Source of the DNA: Nocardioidaceae bacterium
GTDB taxonomy: Bacteria; Actinomycetota; Actinomycetes; Propionibacteriales; Nocardioidaceae
Direction of reading: 5' to 3'
Length of the DNA: 23,545 bases
Assembly (NCBI GenBank): GCA_013696365.1
Contig: JACCYS010000179.1
Location: 1 to 23,545 of the forward strand
Shown here one piece after another: positions 1-7,836 of the stretch (its first letter is position 1; every line of letters starts with the position of its first letter). The notes beneath the pieces were generated by a model. The model worked only from the letters and a program-made list of their open reading frames with translations. It had not been told where the DNA came from and ran no database searches. Both the position numbers and the translations under genes were made by a program.

Positions 1-5
1 ACCGC

Positions 6-1202
6 GTGACCCGACGTCTTTTTACCTCTGAGTCCGTCACGGAGGGCCACCCCGACAAGATCGCTGACCAGATCAGCGACAGCATCCTGGACGCGCTGCT
101 GGCTCAGGACCGCCTTAGCAGGGTTGCGGTCGAGACACTGGTGACCACCGGACTCGTGGTCGTGGGCGGTGAGGTCACCACCGAGGCGTGGGCCGACATA
201 CCGCGGATCGTCCGCGACCGCATCCTGGCGATCGGCTACGACAGCTCCAAGAAGGGCTTCGACGGCGCCTCCTGCGGTGTGCAGATCAGCATCGGCTCCC
301 AGTCGGCGGACATCGCTGCCGGTGTGGACACCGCCTTCGAGGGACGCAGCGAGGGGTCGGAGGATCCGCTGGACGCCCAAGGCGCCGGTGACCAGGGGCT
401 GATGTTCGGCTATGCCTGCGACGACACCCCCGAGCTGATGCCGCTGCCGATCACGATGGCCCACCGGATGGCCGAGCGGCTCTCACAGGTGCGGCGCGAC
501 GCCACGATGGCCTACCTGAGACCGGACGGCAAGACCCAGGTGACGATCGAGTACGACGACGACGGCACGCCGCAGCGGGTGGACACCGTGGTGGTGTCCA
601 GCCAGCATGCGGCCGACATCGACCTCGACGCCATGCTCGCCCCAGACGTCAAGAAGCACGTCGTCGACGCGGTCCTCGAGGGCTTCGAGATCGACCATTC
701 CGACTATCGGTTGCTGGTCAACCCGACCGGTCGCTTCGAGATCGGCGGCCCGATGGGCGACGCCGGTCTCACCGGGCGCAAGATCATCATCGACACCTAC
801 GGCGGCATGGCAAGGCACGGCGGTGGTGCGTTCAGCGGCAAGGACCCGTCGAAGGTGGACCGCTCCGCGGCGTACGCGATGCGCTGGGTTGCCAAGAACG
901 TGGTCGCGGCCGGGCTGGCCCGTCGGTGCGAGGTGCAGGTCGCCTACGCCATCGGCAAGGCGCACCCGGTCGGCTTCTACGTCGACTGCTTCGGCACCGA
1001 GCAGGTGCCGGTGGACCGGATAGCCGACGCTGTCCGCCAGGTCTTCGACCTGCGACCTGCCGCTCTGATCCGCGACCTCGATCTGTTGCGACCGATCTAC
1101 GCGGCGACCGCAGCGTACGGGCACTTCGGCCGCGAGCTACCGGACTTCACCTGGGAACAGGCAACCCGCGTGGACGACCTGCGCAGCGCCGCCGGCGGCT
1201 GA
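6..1202 (+). CDS. metK: S-adenosylmethionine synthetase (methionine adenosyltransferase)
   Basis: Cytosolic enzyme that makes S-adenosylmethionine from methionine and ATP, releasing phosphate and diphosphate. The 398-residue product is full length for the family. It opens with the usual actinobacterial N terminus and carries GHPDK at residues 14-18, the ATP-binding GAGDQGLMFGYA at 126-137, and the P-loop-like GGGAFSGKDPSKVDRS at 272-287. The start is GTG at position 6, which places the conserved RRLFTSESVTEGHPDK block right after the initiator. Only five bases precede it, so its promoter and any SAM-responsive leader lie outside the window. It is followed after 39 nt by priA. Its product feeds the methyltransferases encoded further on (RsmB and the SpoU enzyme), but that link is metabolic rather than operonic. 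Identification is secure. Confidence 0.98.
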   Translation: MTRRLFTSESVTEGHPDKIADQISDSILDALLAQDRLSRVAVETLVTTGLVVVGGEVTTEAWADIPRIVRDRILAIGYDSSKKGFDGASCGVQISIGSQSADIAAGVDTAFEGRSEGSEDPLDAQGAGDQGLMFGYACDDTPELMPLPITMAHRMAERLSQVRRDATMAYLRPDGKTQVTIEYDDDGTPQRVDTVVVSSQHAADIDLDAMLAPDVKKHVVDAVLEGFEIDHSDYRLLVNPTGRFEIGGPMGDAGLTGRKIIIDTYGGMARHGGGAFSGKDPSKVDRSAAYAMRWVAKNVVAAGLARRCEVQVAYAIGKAHPVGFYVDCFGTEQVPVDRIADAVRQVFDLRPAALIRDLDLLRPIYAATAAYGHFGRELPDFTWEQATRVDDLRSAAGG

Positions 1203-1229
1203 CCCGGCCGAGCCGTCGCTGGCGGCTGA

Positions 1230-1235
1230 TAGAAC
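1230..1235 (+). promoter_or_regulatory. Possible -10 element for priA
   Basis: TAGAAC lies six bases before the priA GTG. This is where a -10 hexamer would sit if transcription began at or next to the start codon. No convincing -35 is visible. The only purine-rich stretch (GGGG) touches the GTG, too close to act as a ribosome binding site. Weak support. Confidence 0.22.
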
Positions 1236-1241
1236 GCGGGG

Positions 1242-3257
1242 GTGACCACACCAACCGCGCTGGACCCTGTCACCAGCGGTGCCCACCCGCCACCAGACCT
1301 GGTGGCTCGGGTGGCGGTGGGGGTGGGCTTGGCGCACCTGGACCGCCACTTCGACTATGCGGTGCCGCCGTCGATGGCCGAAGACGTGGCCGTGGGTTGC
1401 AGGGTCGGCGTCCTCTTCGCCGGTCGGTCGGTGAACGGGTACGTCCTCGGGCTGGCTCGTTCCAGCCAGCACGCCGCCACGCTTCGGCCGCTGCGCCGGG
1501 TCGTCTCCAGCGAGCCGGTGCTGAGCCCAGCGGTGGCGGCGCTGGTGCGCACCGTTGCTGACCGCTACGCCGGCACGATGTCCGACGTGCTGCGGCTGGC
1601 CGTGCCGCCGCGACACGCGCGTGTCGAGCAGGAGGCGCCTAGTCCCGTGCCGGCCTCAGCGGCGGTGCCGGTGCCAAGCCCGGCAGGCAGCGCAGCCTGG
1701 CATCGCGCGGCTGGCGGAGCTGAGCTTCTCGATCAGCTCGAGCAGCGCCGGTCCCCGCGAGCCTCCTGGACCGCGTTGCCCGGCGACGACTGGCCGGTGG
1801 CCCTGGCCGCCGCAGCAGCGGCCACGGTCCGCAGCGGCAGAGGTGTCGTGCTATGCCTGCCCGACGCCGGCGACGTCTCCCGGGTGGATGAGGCGCTGGC
1901 CGCAAGCTTGGGCCCGGGACGACACGTGGTGCTCACCGCGAACACCGGTCCTGCCCCGCGCTACCGCGCCTTCCTGGCCGCTCTGCGCGGCCAGGTGCCG
2001 GTCGTGGTGGGCACCAGGGCAGCCGCGTTCGCTCCGGTGCGAGACCCGGGGCTGTTCGTCGTCTGGGATGACGGTGACGACCTGTTGGTGGAGCCCCGCG
2101 CCCCGTACCCGCATGCGCGCGAGGTGCTGGCCCTGCGCGCGCACCAACACGGAGCAGCGCTGATCCTGGCCGGTCACGCCCGCACCGCCGAGACCCAGCA
2201 GTTGGTGGAGTCGGGGTGGGTGCGGCCGGTGGCCGCCGAGCGGGTGACGGTGCGTGGCGTCTGGCCGCGGGTGCAGGTGGCTGGCGGGGGCGCAGGGCAT
2301 GCCCGAGACGACCCGGGCGCTCGCGCGGCCCGGCTGTCGCCGGATGTATTCGCTGCCGTGCGGAGCGGGCTCGCCGCCGGTCCGGTGCTGGTGCAGGTGC
2401 CGAGGACCGGCTATCGGGCTCGGCTCAGCTGCCAGCAGTGCCGTATGACAGCCGACTGTGCGCACTGCGGTGGGCCGCTGGACCAGTACGGCCGCGACCA
2501 GCCGCCTGCCTGCCGATGGTGTGGCAAGGCCGATGAGCTGTGGCGGTGCCGCCAGTGCGGCGGGACCGTGCTGCGGGCACCGGTGGTCGGTGAGCGGCGC
2601 ACCGCCGAGGAGCTCGGCCGGGCCTTCCCCGGTGTGCTGGTTCGCCGCTCGACCGCAGAGACGCCGGTCGAGACGGTGCCGGGCACCGCCGCCCTGGTCG
2701 TCGCCACGCCAGGTGCAGAACCAGTGCCCGTGGGCGGCTATGCAGCGGCGGTGCTGCTGGACGTCGGACTGGCACTGTCGCGCCCTGACCTGCGTGTTGC
2801 AGAGGAGAGCTTGCGGCGCTGGCTTGCGGTGGCTGCGCTGGTACGGCCAGCCAGAGATGGCGGCCTGCTGCTTGTGGTCGGGGATGCGGGCTTGGCGGTC
2901 GTGCAAACGCTCATGCGCGCAGACCCCGCCGGGTTCGCCGAGCGGGAGCTGGCCCAACGGCGCGCCGCCAGATTGCCGCCGGCGACCCGGTTGGCGACCA
3001 TCGAGGGACCGCTGGGTGCCGTCGAACCGCTGCTGCAGGCGGGCACGGTCGCAACGGTCACCGGCCACGACTGGCCGGAGCCGACGGAGGTGCTCGGCCC
3101 CGTGGACGTTGGCGACGGACGGGTGCGGTTGGTGGTGCGGGTCCCGTGGCGCAACGGCACGGCGCTGGCTCGTACCCTTTCACTCCTGCAGTCGGCTCGC
3201 AGCGCCCACAAGGCAGTGCCGCTGCGGGTGCAGGTCGACCCGGTGTCGCTGGGCTGA
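1242..3257 (+). CDS. priA: Primosomal protein N' (PriA), actinobacterial type without helicase motifs
   Basis: Replication-restart protein of 671 residues. The N-terminal region (about 25-125) resembles the PriA 3'-DNA-end binding domain, with the HLDRHFDYAVP and GCRVGVLFAGRSVNGYVLGL stretches. A zinc-binding module follows with four CxxC pairs at C397/C400, C406/C409, C424/C427 and C436/C439, as in PriA proteins. The helicase core is degenerate: where a Walker A GSGKT would be expected there is only an alanine-rich stretch (about 187-205), and the DEAH position reads VVWDDGDD. Actinobacterial PriA proteins are known to lack detectable helicase motifs, so I infer a structural or DNA-binding role without ATP-driven unwinding. 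The start is GTG at 1242; the open frame offers no better-supported start and no clear Shine-Dalgarno is present. It sits between metK and def, a common actinobacterial order. Confidence 0.92.
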   Translation: MTTPTALDPVTSGAHPPPDLVARVAVGVGLAHLDRHFDYAVPPSMAEDVAVGCRVGVLFAGRSVNGYVLGLARSSQHAATLRPLRRVVSSEPVLSPAVAALVRTVADRYAGTMSDVLRLAVPPRHARVEQEAPSPVPASAAVPVPSPAGSAAWHRAAGGAELLDQLEQRRSPRASWTALPGDDWPVALAAAAAATVRSGRGVVLCLPDAGDVSRVDEALAASLGPGRHVVLTANTGPAPRYRAFLAALRGQVPVVVGTRAAAFAPVRDPGLFVVWDDGDDLLVEPRAPYPHAREVLALRAHQHGAALILAGHARTAETQQLVESGWVRPVAAERVTVRGVWPRVQVAGGGAGHARDDPGARAARLSPDVFAAVRSGLAAGPVLVQVPRTGYRARLSCQQCRMTADCAHCGGPLDQYGRDQPPACRWCGKADELWRCRQCGGTVLRAPVVGERRTAEELGRAFPGVLVRRSTAETPVETVPGTAALVVATPGAEPVPVGGYAAAVLLDVGLALSRPDLRVAEESLRRWLAVAALVRPARDGGLLLVVGDAGLAVVQTLMRADPAGFAERELAQRRAARLPPATRLATIEGPLGAVEPLLQAGTVATVTGHDWPEPTEVLGPVDVGDGRVRLVVRVPWRNGTALARTLSLLQSARSAHKAVPLRVQVDPVSLG

Positions 3258-3288
3258 CGAGGGCTGGGCTGAAAAGGGGAGATGGGCG

Positions 3289-3834
3289 ATGTCTGTACGC
3301 CCCATCCGGTTGTTCGGTGACCCCGTGCTGCGCACGCCGGCATCTCCGGTCGTCGACTTCGACGCCGAGCTGCGCCGGTTGGTCCGCGACCTCACCGACA
3401 CCATGGTGGACGCACCGGGCAGCGGGTTGGCCGCCCCCCAGCTGGGGGTTGGGCTGCGGGTCTTCACCTATCACGTCGACGGCGAGATCGGGCACCTGGT
3501 GAATCCCGAGCTGGAGCTGTCCGAGCAGACCCAGCACGGTGACGAGGGTTGCCTGTCGATCCCCGACATGACCTTTCCGTGCACCCGCGCCGAACAGGTG
3601 ACCGCCCGTGGCTTCGATCAGCATGGTGAGCCACTCACGATGCTGGCATCCGACCTGCTGGCGCGCTGTGTGCAACACGAGACCGACCACCTCGACGGCG
3701 TCTTGTTCGTGGACCGGCTCGATGCAGACACCCGCAAGGCGGCGATGCGCGCCATCCGGGCTGCCAGCTGGGCGGGTGAGCCCGGGCCGGTCGTCAAGCA
3801 GTCCCCGCACCCGATGTTCGGCAGGGGGATGTGA
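3289..3834 (+). CDS. def: Peptide deformylase
   Basis: Metalloenzyme that removes the formyl group from the N-terminal methionine of new proteins. All three family motifs are present in the 181-residue product: GSGLAAPQ at 44-51, EGCLS at 86-90 and HETDH at 130-134. C88, H130 and H134 are the expected metal ligands and E131 the catalytic glutamate. ATG 3289 is preferred because AAGGGGA sits about eight bases upstream and the protein then begins with the usual RPIRLFGDPVLR. The open frame runs much further upstream, but only as a shadow of priA. It lies directly before fmt, whose product adds the formyl group this enzyme removes; def-fmt pairing is widespread. The C-terminal tail beyond residue 160 is short and poorly conserved. 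Confidence 0.97.
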   Translation: MSVRPIRLFGDPVLRTPASPVVDFDAELRRLVRDLTDTMVDAPGSGLAAPQLGVGLRVFTYHVDGEIGHLVNPELELSEQTQHGDEGCLSIPDMTFPCTRAEQVTARGFDQHGEPLTMLASDLLARCVQHETDHLDGVLFVDRLDADTRKAAMRAIRAASWAGEPGPVVKQSPHPMFGRGM

Positions 3835-3836
3835 CG

Positions 3837-4775
3837 ATGCGGTTGTTGTTCGCCGGCACACCCCCGGTGGCCCTGCCGTCGCTGACGGCGCTGATGGGCA
3901 GTCAGCACGAGGTGGTCGGCGTACTGACCCGTCCCGACGCACCGGCGGGGCGCGGCCGGCGGGTCGCCGCCAACCCGGTGGCCGAGCGGGCCCGCGAGTC
4001 GGGCCTGCCGCTGTTGCAGCCGCGATCGCTGCGCGACCCGCAGGCGCAGGCCGCCATCCGGTCGCTCAAGGTGGACGGCGCCGCGGTTGTCGCCTTCGGC
4101 GCGATGCTGCCCGCCGAGCTGTTGAACGTTCCCCAGTTGGGGTGGGTCAACCTGCACTTCTCGCTGCTGCCGGCTTGGCGGGGTGCGGCGCCGGTGCAAC
4201 ACAGCGTGCTGGCCGGTGACGAGATGGCCGGCGCCACAACGTTCCGCATCGTCGAGGAGCTCGACGCCGGGCCGGTCCTCGGTCGCACGATCGAGGCGAT
4301 CCACCGCACCGATACCACCGGCGATCTGCTCACCCGGCTGTCCCTGTCTGGTGCCAACCTGCTGCTGGCCACCATCGAGGGCCTGGCCGACGGGGCGCTG
4401 GTGGCCAGCCCGCAGTCGGCCGAGGGGGTGTCGTACGCCCCGCGGTTGAGCGTCGGCGACGCCGGGATCTCCTGGACGGATCCGGCGTTGGCGATCGACC
4501 GGCGGGTACGTGCCTGTACCCCGAGCCCGGGTGCCTGGACGACGCTGGACGGAGCCCGGATCAAGCTGGGTCCGTTGCGCCCCGAACCAACCGAACAGGC
4601 CGGCACCCAGCTGCCGCCGGGATCCCTGCGAATCCTCAAGGACTGGGTGCTGGTCGGCACCGCGACAGGGTGCGTGCTGCTCGGGGATGTGCAGCCGGCC
4701 GGCAAACGTGCCATGCCCGCGGGCGATTGGGCTCGCGGGCTGCGCAACACCGGCGACATTCGCCTCGGGACGTGA
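3837..4775 (+). CDS. fmt: Methionyl-tRNA formyltransferase
   Basis: Transfers a formyl group from 10-formyl-tetrahydrofolate to the methionine on initiator tRNA. The 312-residue product has the N-terminal formyltransferase fold, starting MRLLFAGTPPVALPSL, with the catalytic triad expected from the family at N105, H107 and D143. The signature NLHFSLLPAWRGAAPVQ spans about 105-121. The C-terminal OB-like tRNA-binding domain occupies roughly 205-305. ATG 3837 is chosen over the in-frame GTG at 3831 because AGGGGG lies at proper distance only from the ATG and because family members start with M-R-L. It follows def by two bases, and its stop overlaps the start of rsmB, suggesting one transcript with translational coupling. 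Confidence 0.97.
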   Translation: MRLLFAGTPPVALPSLTALMGSQHEVVGVLTRPDAPAGRGRRVAANPVAERARESGLPLLQPRSLRDPQAQAAIRSLKVDGAAVVAFGAMLPAELLNVPQLGWVNLHFSLLPAWRGAAPVQHSVLAGDEMAGATTFRIVEELDAGPVLGRTIEAIHRTDTTGDLLTRLSLSGANLLLATIEGLADGALVASPQSAEGVSYAPRLSVGDAGISWTDPALAIDRRVRACTPSPGAWTTLDGARIKLGPLRPEPTEQAGTQLPPGSLRILKDWVLVGTATGCVLLGDVQPAGKRAMPAGDWARGLRNTGDIRLGT

Positions 4776-6193
4776 ACGGTCCCGCCGCCGGCGTTGACCA
4801 GGCCAGGCTGGTCGCCTTCGAGGTGTTACGGGCCGTCTCCGACCGGGACGCCTACGCCAACCTGGCGCTGCCCGCCGCCCTTCGTGCCGCCAGACTGACA
4901 GGCCGCGACGCCGCCTTCGCCACCGAGCTTGCCTACGGAACGCTTCGCGGCCGCGGCAGCTATGACGCCGTCCTCGGGGCGTGCGTCGACCGACCGCTGG
5001 ACCGGCTGGACGGCGAGCTGTTGGACGCACTGCGTCTGGGGGCACACCAGCTGCTCGCGATGCGGGTGCCCGCGCATGCCGCGGTCAGCCAGACCGTGTC
5101 CTTGGTGCGCTCTCGGATCGGGCACCGCAGCACGGGCCTGGTGAACGCGGTGCTGCGCAAGGTGGCACGAGACGACCGGGAGGGCTGGTTGGCGCGAATC
5201 GCGCCGGACGCCGCCGACGACCCGACCGGCCACCGCGAGGTGACCACATCGCACCCAGGGTGGATCGTCGAGGCGCTCGGTGCCGGGCTGGAACGCGAGG
5301 GTGCGGCAGCCGAGCTGGACAGTCTGCTCGCCGCACACAACGTCCCGCCAACGGTGACCCTGGTGGCCCGACCCGGTGGGTATGACCCTGCTCAGCTGCG
5401 GACGGAGACCGGCGGACTGCCCGGCCGCTGGTCACCGTTCGCGGTGTCGCTGACGGCAGGTGGCGACCCTGGAGCCGTGCAGGCCGTCCGGGACGGCTCG
5501 GTCGGGGTCCAAGATGAGGGAAGCCAGCTGGTGGCCCTGCTGTTGGCGGCTGCCGAGGTTCTCCCGGCTGCATCGGCGGGTGGCGCCGGTGAACGGTGGC
5601 TCGATCTGTGCGCTGGACCCGGCGGCAAGGCGGCGCTGCTGGGCGCTCTGGCGGCTGGTCGCGGTGCCCGGCTGGTGGCCAACGACTCGTCGGCGCACCG
5701 GGCTCGGCTGGTCTCTCAGGTGACCCACCGGATCCGGGACGTGGTCGACGTCCGGCACGGGGATGGTCGCTCGCTCGGTGCGGCTGAGCCCGGTGCCTAC
5801 GACCGGGTCCTGGTGGACGCTCCCTGCGCCGGTCTGGGTGCGCTGCGTCGGCGACCTGAGGCCCGTTGGCGTCGCACCCCCGCCGACGTGCCCGGGTTGG
5901 TGGAGCTGCAGCTGGCCCTGCTCGCCTCCGGCCTGGATGCGACCAGGCGCGGCGGGGTGCTGGCGTATGCCACCTGCTCTCCGCATCTGGCCGAGACCCA
6001 CGGTGTGCTGGAGCGGGTGCTCGCGTCCCGGCCGGACGGTGAGCTGCTCGACGTCCGCTCGGCGGTTGCCCGGCTGCCGGAGCCAGCCCGGGGAAGGCTG
6101 GCCGACACCTTGCCCGACGGACCCACGATGCAGCTCTGGCCACACCGGCACGGCACCGACGCGATGTTCGTTGCGCTGCTGCGCCGCACCTGA
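4772..6193 (+). CDS. rsmB: 16S rRNA (cytosine-5)-methyltransferase RsmB (Sun/Fmu)
   Basis: SAM-dependent enzyme that methylates C967 (E. coli numbering) of 16S rRNA. The 473-residue product has an N-terminal NusB-like RNA-binding domain (about 10-140) and a C-terminal Rossmann methyltransferase. SAM motif I is DLCAGPGGK at 278-286, motif IV is VDAPCAGLG with C352, and motif VI is YATCSPHLAET with the nucleophile-type C402. Having both cysteines is typical of m5C RNA methyltransferases. GTG 4772 overlaps the fmt stop (GTGA), and the protein then starts a few residues before the conserved QARLVAFEVLRAV segment. One TTA leucine codon (residue 19, 4826-4828) stands out in this very GC-rich gene. 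The def-fmt-rsmB order is common across bacteria. High certainty. Confidence 0.95.
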   Translation: MNGPAAGVDQARLVAFEVLRAVSDRDAYANLALPAALRAARLTGRDAAFATELAYGTLRGRGSYDAVLGACVDRPLDRLDGELLDALRLGAHQLLAMRVPAHAAVSQTVSLVRSRIGHRSTGLVNAVLRKVARDDREGWLARIAPDAADDPTGHREVTTSHPGWIVEALGAGLEREGAAAELDSLLAAHNVPPTVTLVARPGGYDPAQLRTETGGLPGRWSPFAVSLTAGGDPGAVQAVRDGSVGVQDEGSQLVALLLAAAEVLPAASAGGAGERWLDLCAGPGGKAALLGALAAGRGARLVANDSSAHRARLVSQVTHRIRDVVDVRHGDGRSLGAAEPGAYDRVLVDAPCAGLGALRRRPEARWRRTPADVPGLVELQLALLASGLDATRRGGVLAYATCSPHLAETHGVLERVLASRPDGELLDVRSAVARLPEPARGRLADTLPDGPTMQLWPHRHGTDAMFVALLRRT

Positions 6194-6225
6194 GGTGGCC
6201 GACTGGTCCACCCGGGCGGCGGCTC

Positions 6226-6231
6226 TACACT
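6226..6231 (+). promoter_or_regulatory. Possible -10 element for a leaderless rpe transcript
   Basis: TACACT fits the actinobacterial TANNNT -10 pattern. It ends eight bases before the first base of the rpe GTG, so transcription would start at or within a base of the start codon. No Shine-Dalgarno is visible in the 45 bp between rsmB and rpe, which agrees with leaderless translation. The -35 region (around 6202-6208, actggtc) is poor. Confidence 0.35.
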
Positions 6232-6238
6232 GCCGGCT

Positions 6239-6904
6239 GTGGCCGTCCAGATCTCGCCCAGCCTGCTGTCCGCCGACTTCGCCGACCTCGGCGGCGCCGC
6301 CCGCTCGGTGCCGAGCGCGGACTGGCTGCACGTCGACGTGATGGACAACCACTTCGTGCCCAACCTGACTATTGGCCTGCCGGTCGTCGAGGCGCTTGCC
6401 CGGGCGGCGGCGCAACCACTGGACTGTCATCTGATGATCGACGACCCGGACCAGTGGGCGCCCGCCTATGTCGAGGCAGGCGCAAGCAGCGTGACCTTCC
6501 ACGTCGAGGCGGCTCGGGCACCCGTACGGCTGGCCCGCGAGCTGCGCACCGCACATGCGCGGGCCGGCATGGCGCTGAGGCCGACCACGGCGATAGAGCC
6601 GTATGCCGAGCTGCTGCCCGAGCTGGACATGCTGCTGGTGATGACCGTCGAGCCCGGCTTCGGCGGCCAGCAGTTCTTGGACCTGTGCCTGCCGAAGATC
6701 CGCCGTGCCCGCGCCCTGATCGCCGACAGCGGCGCGGAGCTGTGGCTGCAGGTTGACGGGGGGGTGTCCGCCGAGACGATCGAACGCTGTGCCGATGCAG
6801 GTGCCGACGTTTTCGTTGCCGGGTCGGCGGTCTTCGGTGCCGACGACCCAGAAGCGGCCATCGCCGATCTGCGGCAGCTGGCGACCTCGGCGTGCGCGCA
6901 CTGA
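6239..6904 (+). CDS. rpe: Ribulose-phosphate 3-epimerase
   Basis: Interconverts ribulose 5-phosphate and xylulose 5-phosphate in the pentose phosphate pathway. Ribulose 5-phosphate is also the precursor used by RibBA encoded downstream. The 221-residue TIM-barrel protein shows the metal and catalytic residues of the family: H31, D33, M35 and D36 in HVDVMDNHFVPN, H64 in CHLMI, the phosphate loop VEPGFGGQ at about 137-144, and D173 in VDGGV. GTG 6239 gives the canonical start AVQISPSLLSADFADLG. There is no ribosome binding site in front of it, so a leaderless message is likely. The gene is 45 bp after rsmB and is followed by a 305-bp gap holding the FMN riboswitch. Confidence 0.97.
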   Translation: MAVQISPSLLSADFADLGGAARSVPSADWLHVDVMDNHFVPNLTIGLPVVEALARAAAQPLDCHLMIDDPDQWAPAYVEAGASSVTFHVEAARAPVRLARELRTAHARAGMALRPTTAIEPYAELLPELDMLLVMTVEPGFGGQQFLDLCLPKIRRARALIADSGAELWLQVDGGVSAETIERCADAGADVFVAGSAVFGADDPEAAIADLRQLATSACAH

Positions 6905-6933
6905 CCGCGCCCGTGCCGGCGCTGCTGCAGTGG

Positions 6934-6939
6934 CATACT
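6934..6939 (+). promoter_or_regulatory. Possible -10 element for the riboflavin operon
   Basis: CATACT lies about 30 bases before the first stem of the FMN riboswitch, where a promoter for the rib transcript is expected. It keeps four of six bases of TATAAT. I see no good -35. Transcription from here would give a leader of roughly 265 bases. Confidence 0.3.
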
Positions 6940-6963
6940 TGCAACTGAGCAGCCACGCTCGCA

Positions 6964-7102
6964 TGCTCCGGGGTCGGTGAAATTCCGAGCCGGCGGTGAC
7001 AGTCCGCGACCCGGTCCTGTTGTGCGCCTTGCGGCGCCTGACGGGGACGGTTGACCCGGTGAAACTCCGGGACCGACGGTGAGAGTCCGGATGGGAGGAG
7101 CA
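6964..7102 (+). promoter_or_regulatory. FMN riboswitch (RFN element)
   Basis: Strong match to the conserved RFN core. The 5' half has GGTCGGTGAAATTCCGAG then CCGGCGGTGACAGTCCGCGA (about 6971-7009). The 3' half has CCGGTGAAACTCCGGGACC then GACGGTGAGAGTCCGGATGG (about 7056-7094). The closing P1 stem is visible: TGCTCC at 6964-6969 pairs fully with GGAGCA at 7097-7102. The variable arm lies at about 7010-7055 (CTTGCGGCG region). Binding of flavin mononucleotide to this aptamer normally lowers expression of riboflavin synthesis or uptake genes, which fits the ribE-ribM-ribBA-ribH genes downstream. No terminator with a T tract follows, so control is more likely at translation initiation of ribE. 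Confidence 0.95.
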
Positions 7103-7166
7103 GCGTCGTCGGCGCGCAGTTGCGCTGTCCTTGTGACGGCGCGATTGGGGCGCGCAGGTGACGTCG

Positions 7167-7202
7167 GCCTCCCGTTCCGGTGCCCGACCGACGGATGGAG
7201 GT
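7167..7202 (+). promoter_or_regulatory. Predicted Shine-Dalgarno sequester hairpin of the FMN riboswitch
   Basis: The ribE ribosome binding site GGAGGT (7197-7202) can pair with GCCTCC (7167-7172; one G-U pair at the base). The overlapping CCTCCC (7168-7173) is also perfectly complementary to GGGAGG (7093-7098), the 3' strand of the aptamer's P1 region. The two pairings exclude each other: P1 opening would free GGGAGG to capture CCTCCC and expose the ribosome site. Inferred from base pairing only; no folding energies were computed. Confidence 0.5.
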
Positions 7203-7209
7203 AGTTGCG

Positions 7210-7836
7210 ATGTTCACCGGCATAGTCGAGGAGCGGGGCCAGGTGATGTCCCTGCATGACCTCGGCGACTCCGTGCGCCTCACCGTGCTCAGCGCGGTGG
7301 CGGCCACCGACGCACGGCCGGGCGACTCGATCGCCGTCAACGGCTGCTGCCTGACCGTTGCTGCACTCGGCGACGGCGGTTTCGCGGCCGACGTGATGCG
7401 CGAGAGCCTGCAGCGAACGGCGCTCGGCGCTCTCCAGCCAGGCGCCGTCGTCAACCTCGAACGTGCGGTCTCGGCCAGCACCAGGATGGGCGGTCACCTG
7501 GTGCAGGGCCACGTCGACGGCACCGCCACGCTGGTGTCGCGCGCACCGTCGGAGCACTGGGACGTGCTGCGCTTCGCACTGGCGCCAGAACTCGGACGCT
7601 ACCTGGCGTCCAAGGGGTCCGTTGCCGTGGACGGGGTCTCGTTGACCGTCGTCGAGGTGACCGACGTGGACCGGGCGACCGAGTTCACGGTGTCGCTGAT
7701 CCCCACGACGCTTGCCGGCACTACGCTCGGCGAGCTGACTGTCGGGGCCATCGTCAACGTCGAGGTCGATGTGATCGCCAAGTATGTCGAACGCCTGCTG
7801 AGCTCCGGCAGCCACGACCGGGCCGGCGCCGCATGA
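7210..7836 (+). CDS. ribE: Riboflavin synthase, alpha subunit
   Basis: Catalyses the last step of riboflavin synthesis, the dismutation of two 6,7-dimethyl-8-ribityllumazine molecules. The 208-residue protein is two tandem lumazine-binding barrels. The first has MFTGIVEERG at the start and IAVNGCCLTV at 41-50. The second follows GHLVQGHVDGTA at 95-106 and contains SVAVDGVSLTVVEV. ATG 7210 is chosen because MFTGIVEE is the universal N terminus and GGAGGT lies seven bases upstream; a GTG at 7180 in the same frame would add ten unconserved residues. It is the first gene after the FMN riboswitch and overlaps ribM by an ATGA. The symbol follows actinobacterial usage (ribC in some species). High certainty. 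Confidence 0.97.
   Translation: MFTGIVEERGQVMSLHDLGDSVRLTVLSAVAATDARPGDSIAVNGCCLTVAALGDGGFAADVMRESLQRTALGALQPGAVVNLERAVSASTRMGGHLVQGHVDGTATLVSRAPSEHWDVLRFALAPELGRYLASKGSVAVDGVSLTVVEVTDVDRATEFTVSLIPTTLAGTTLGELTVGAIVNVEVDVIAKYVERLLSSGSHDRAGAA

Noticed and set aside
1851..3068. A 405-codon minus-strand frame opposite priA
   Set aside because: Low-complexity Arg/Gln/His-rich translation with no motifs; opposite a recognised gene.
7180..7209. Upstream GTG start for ribE
   Set aside because: It would add ten residues before the invariant MFTGIVEE and has no suitable ribosome site; GGAGGT serves ATG 7210.
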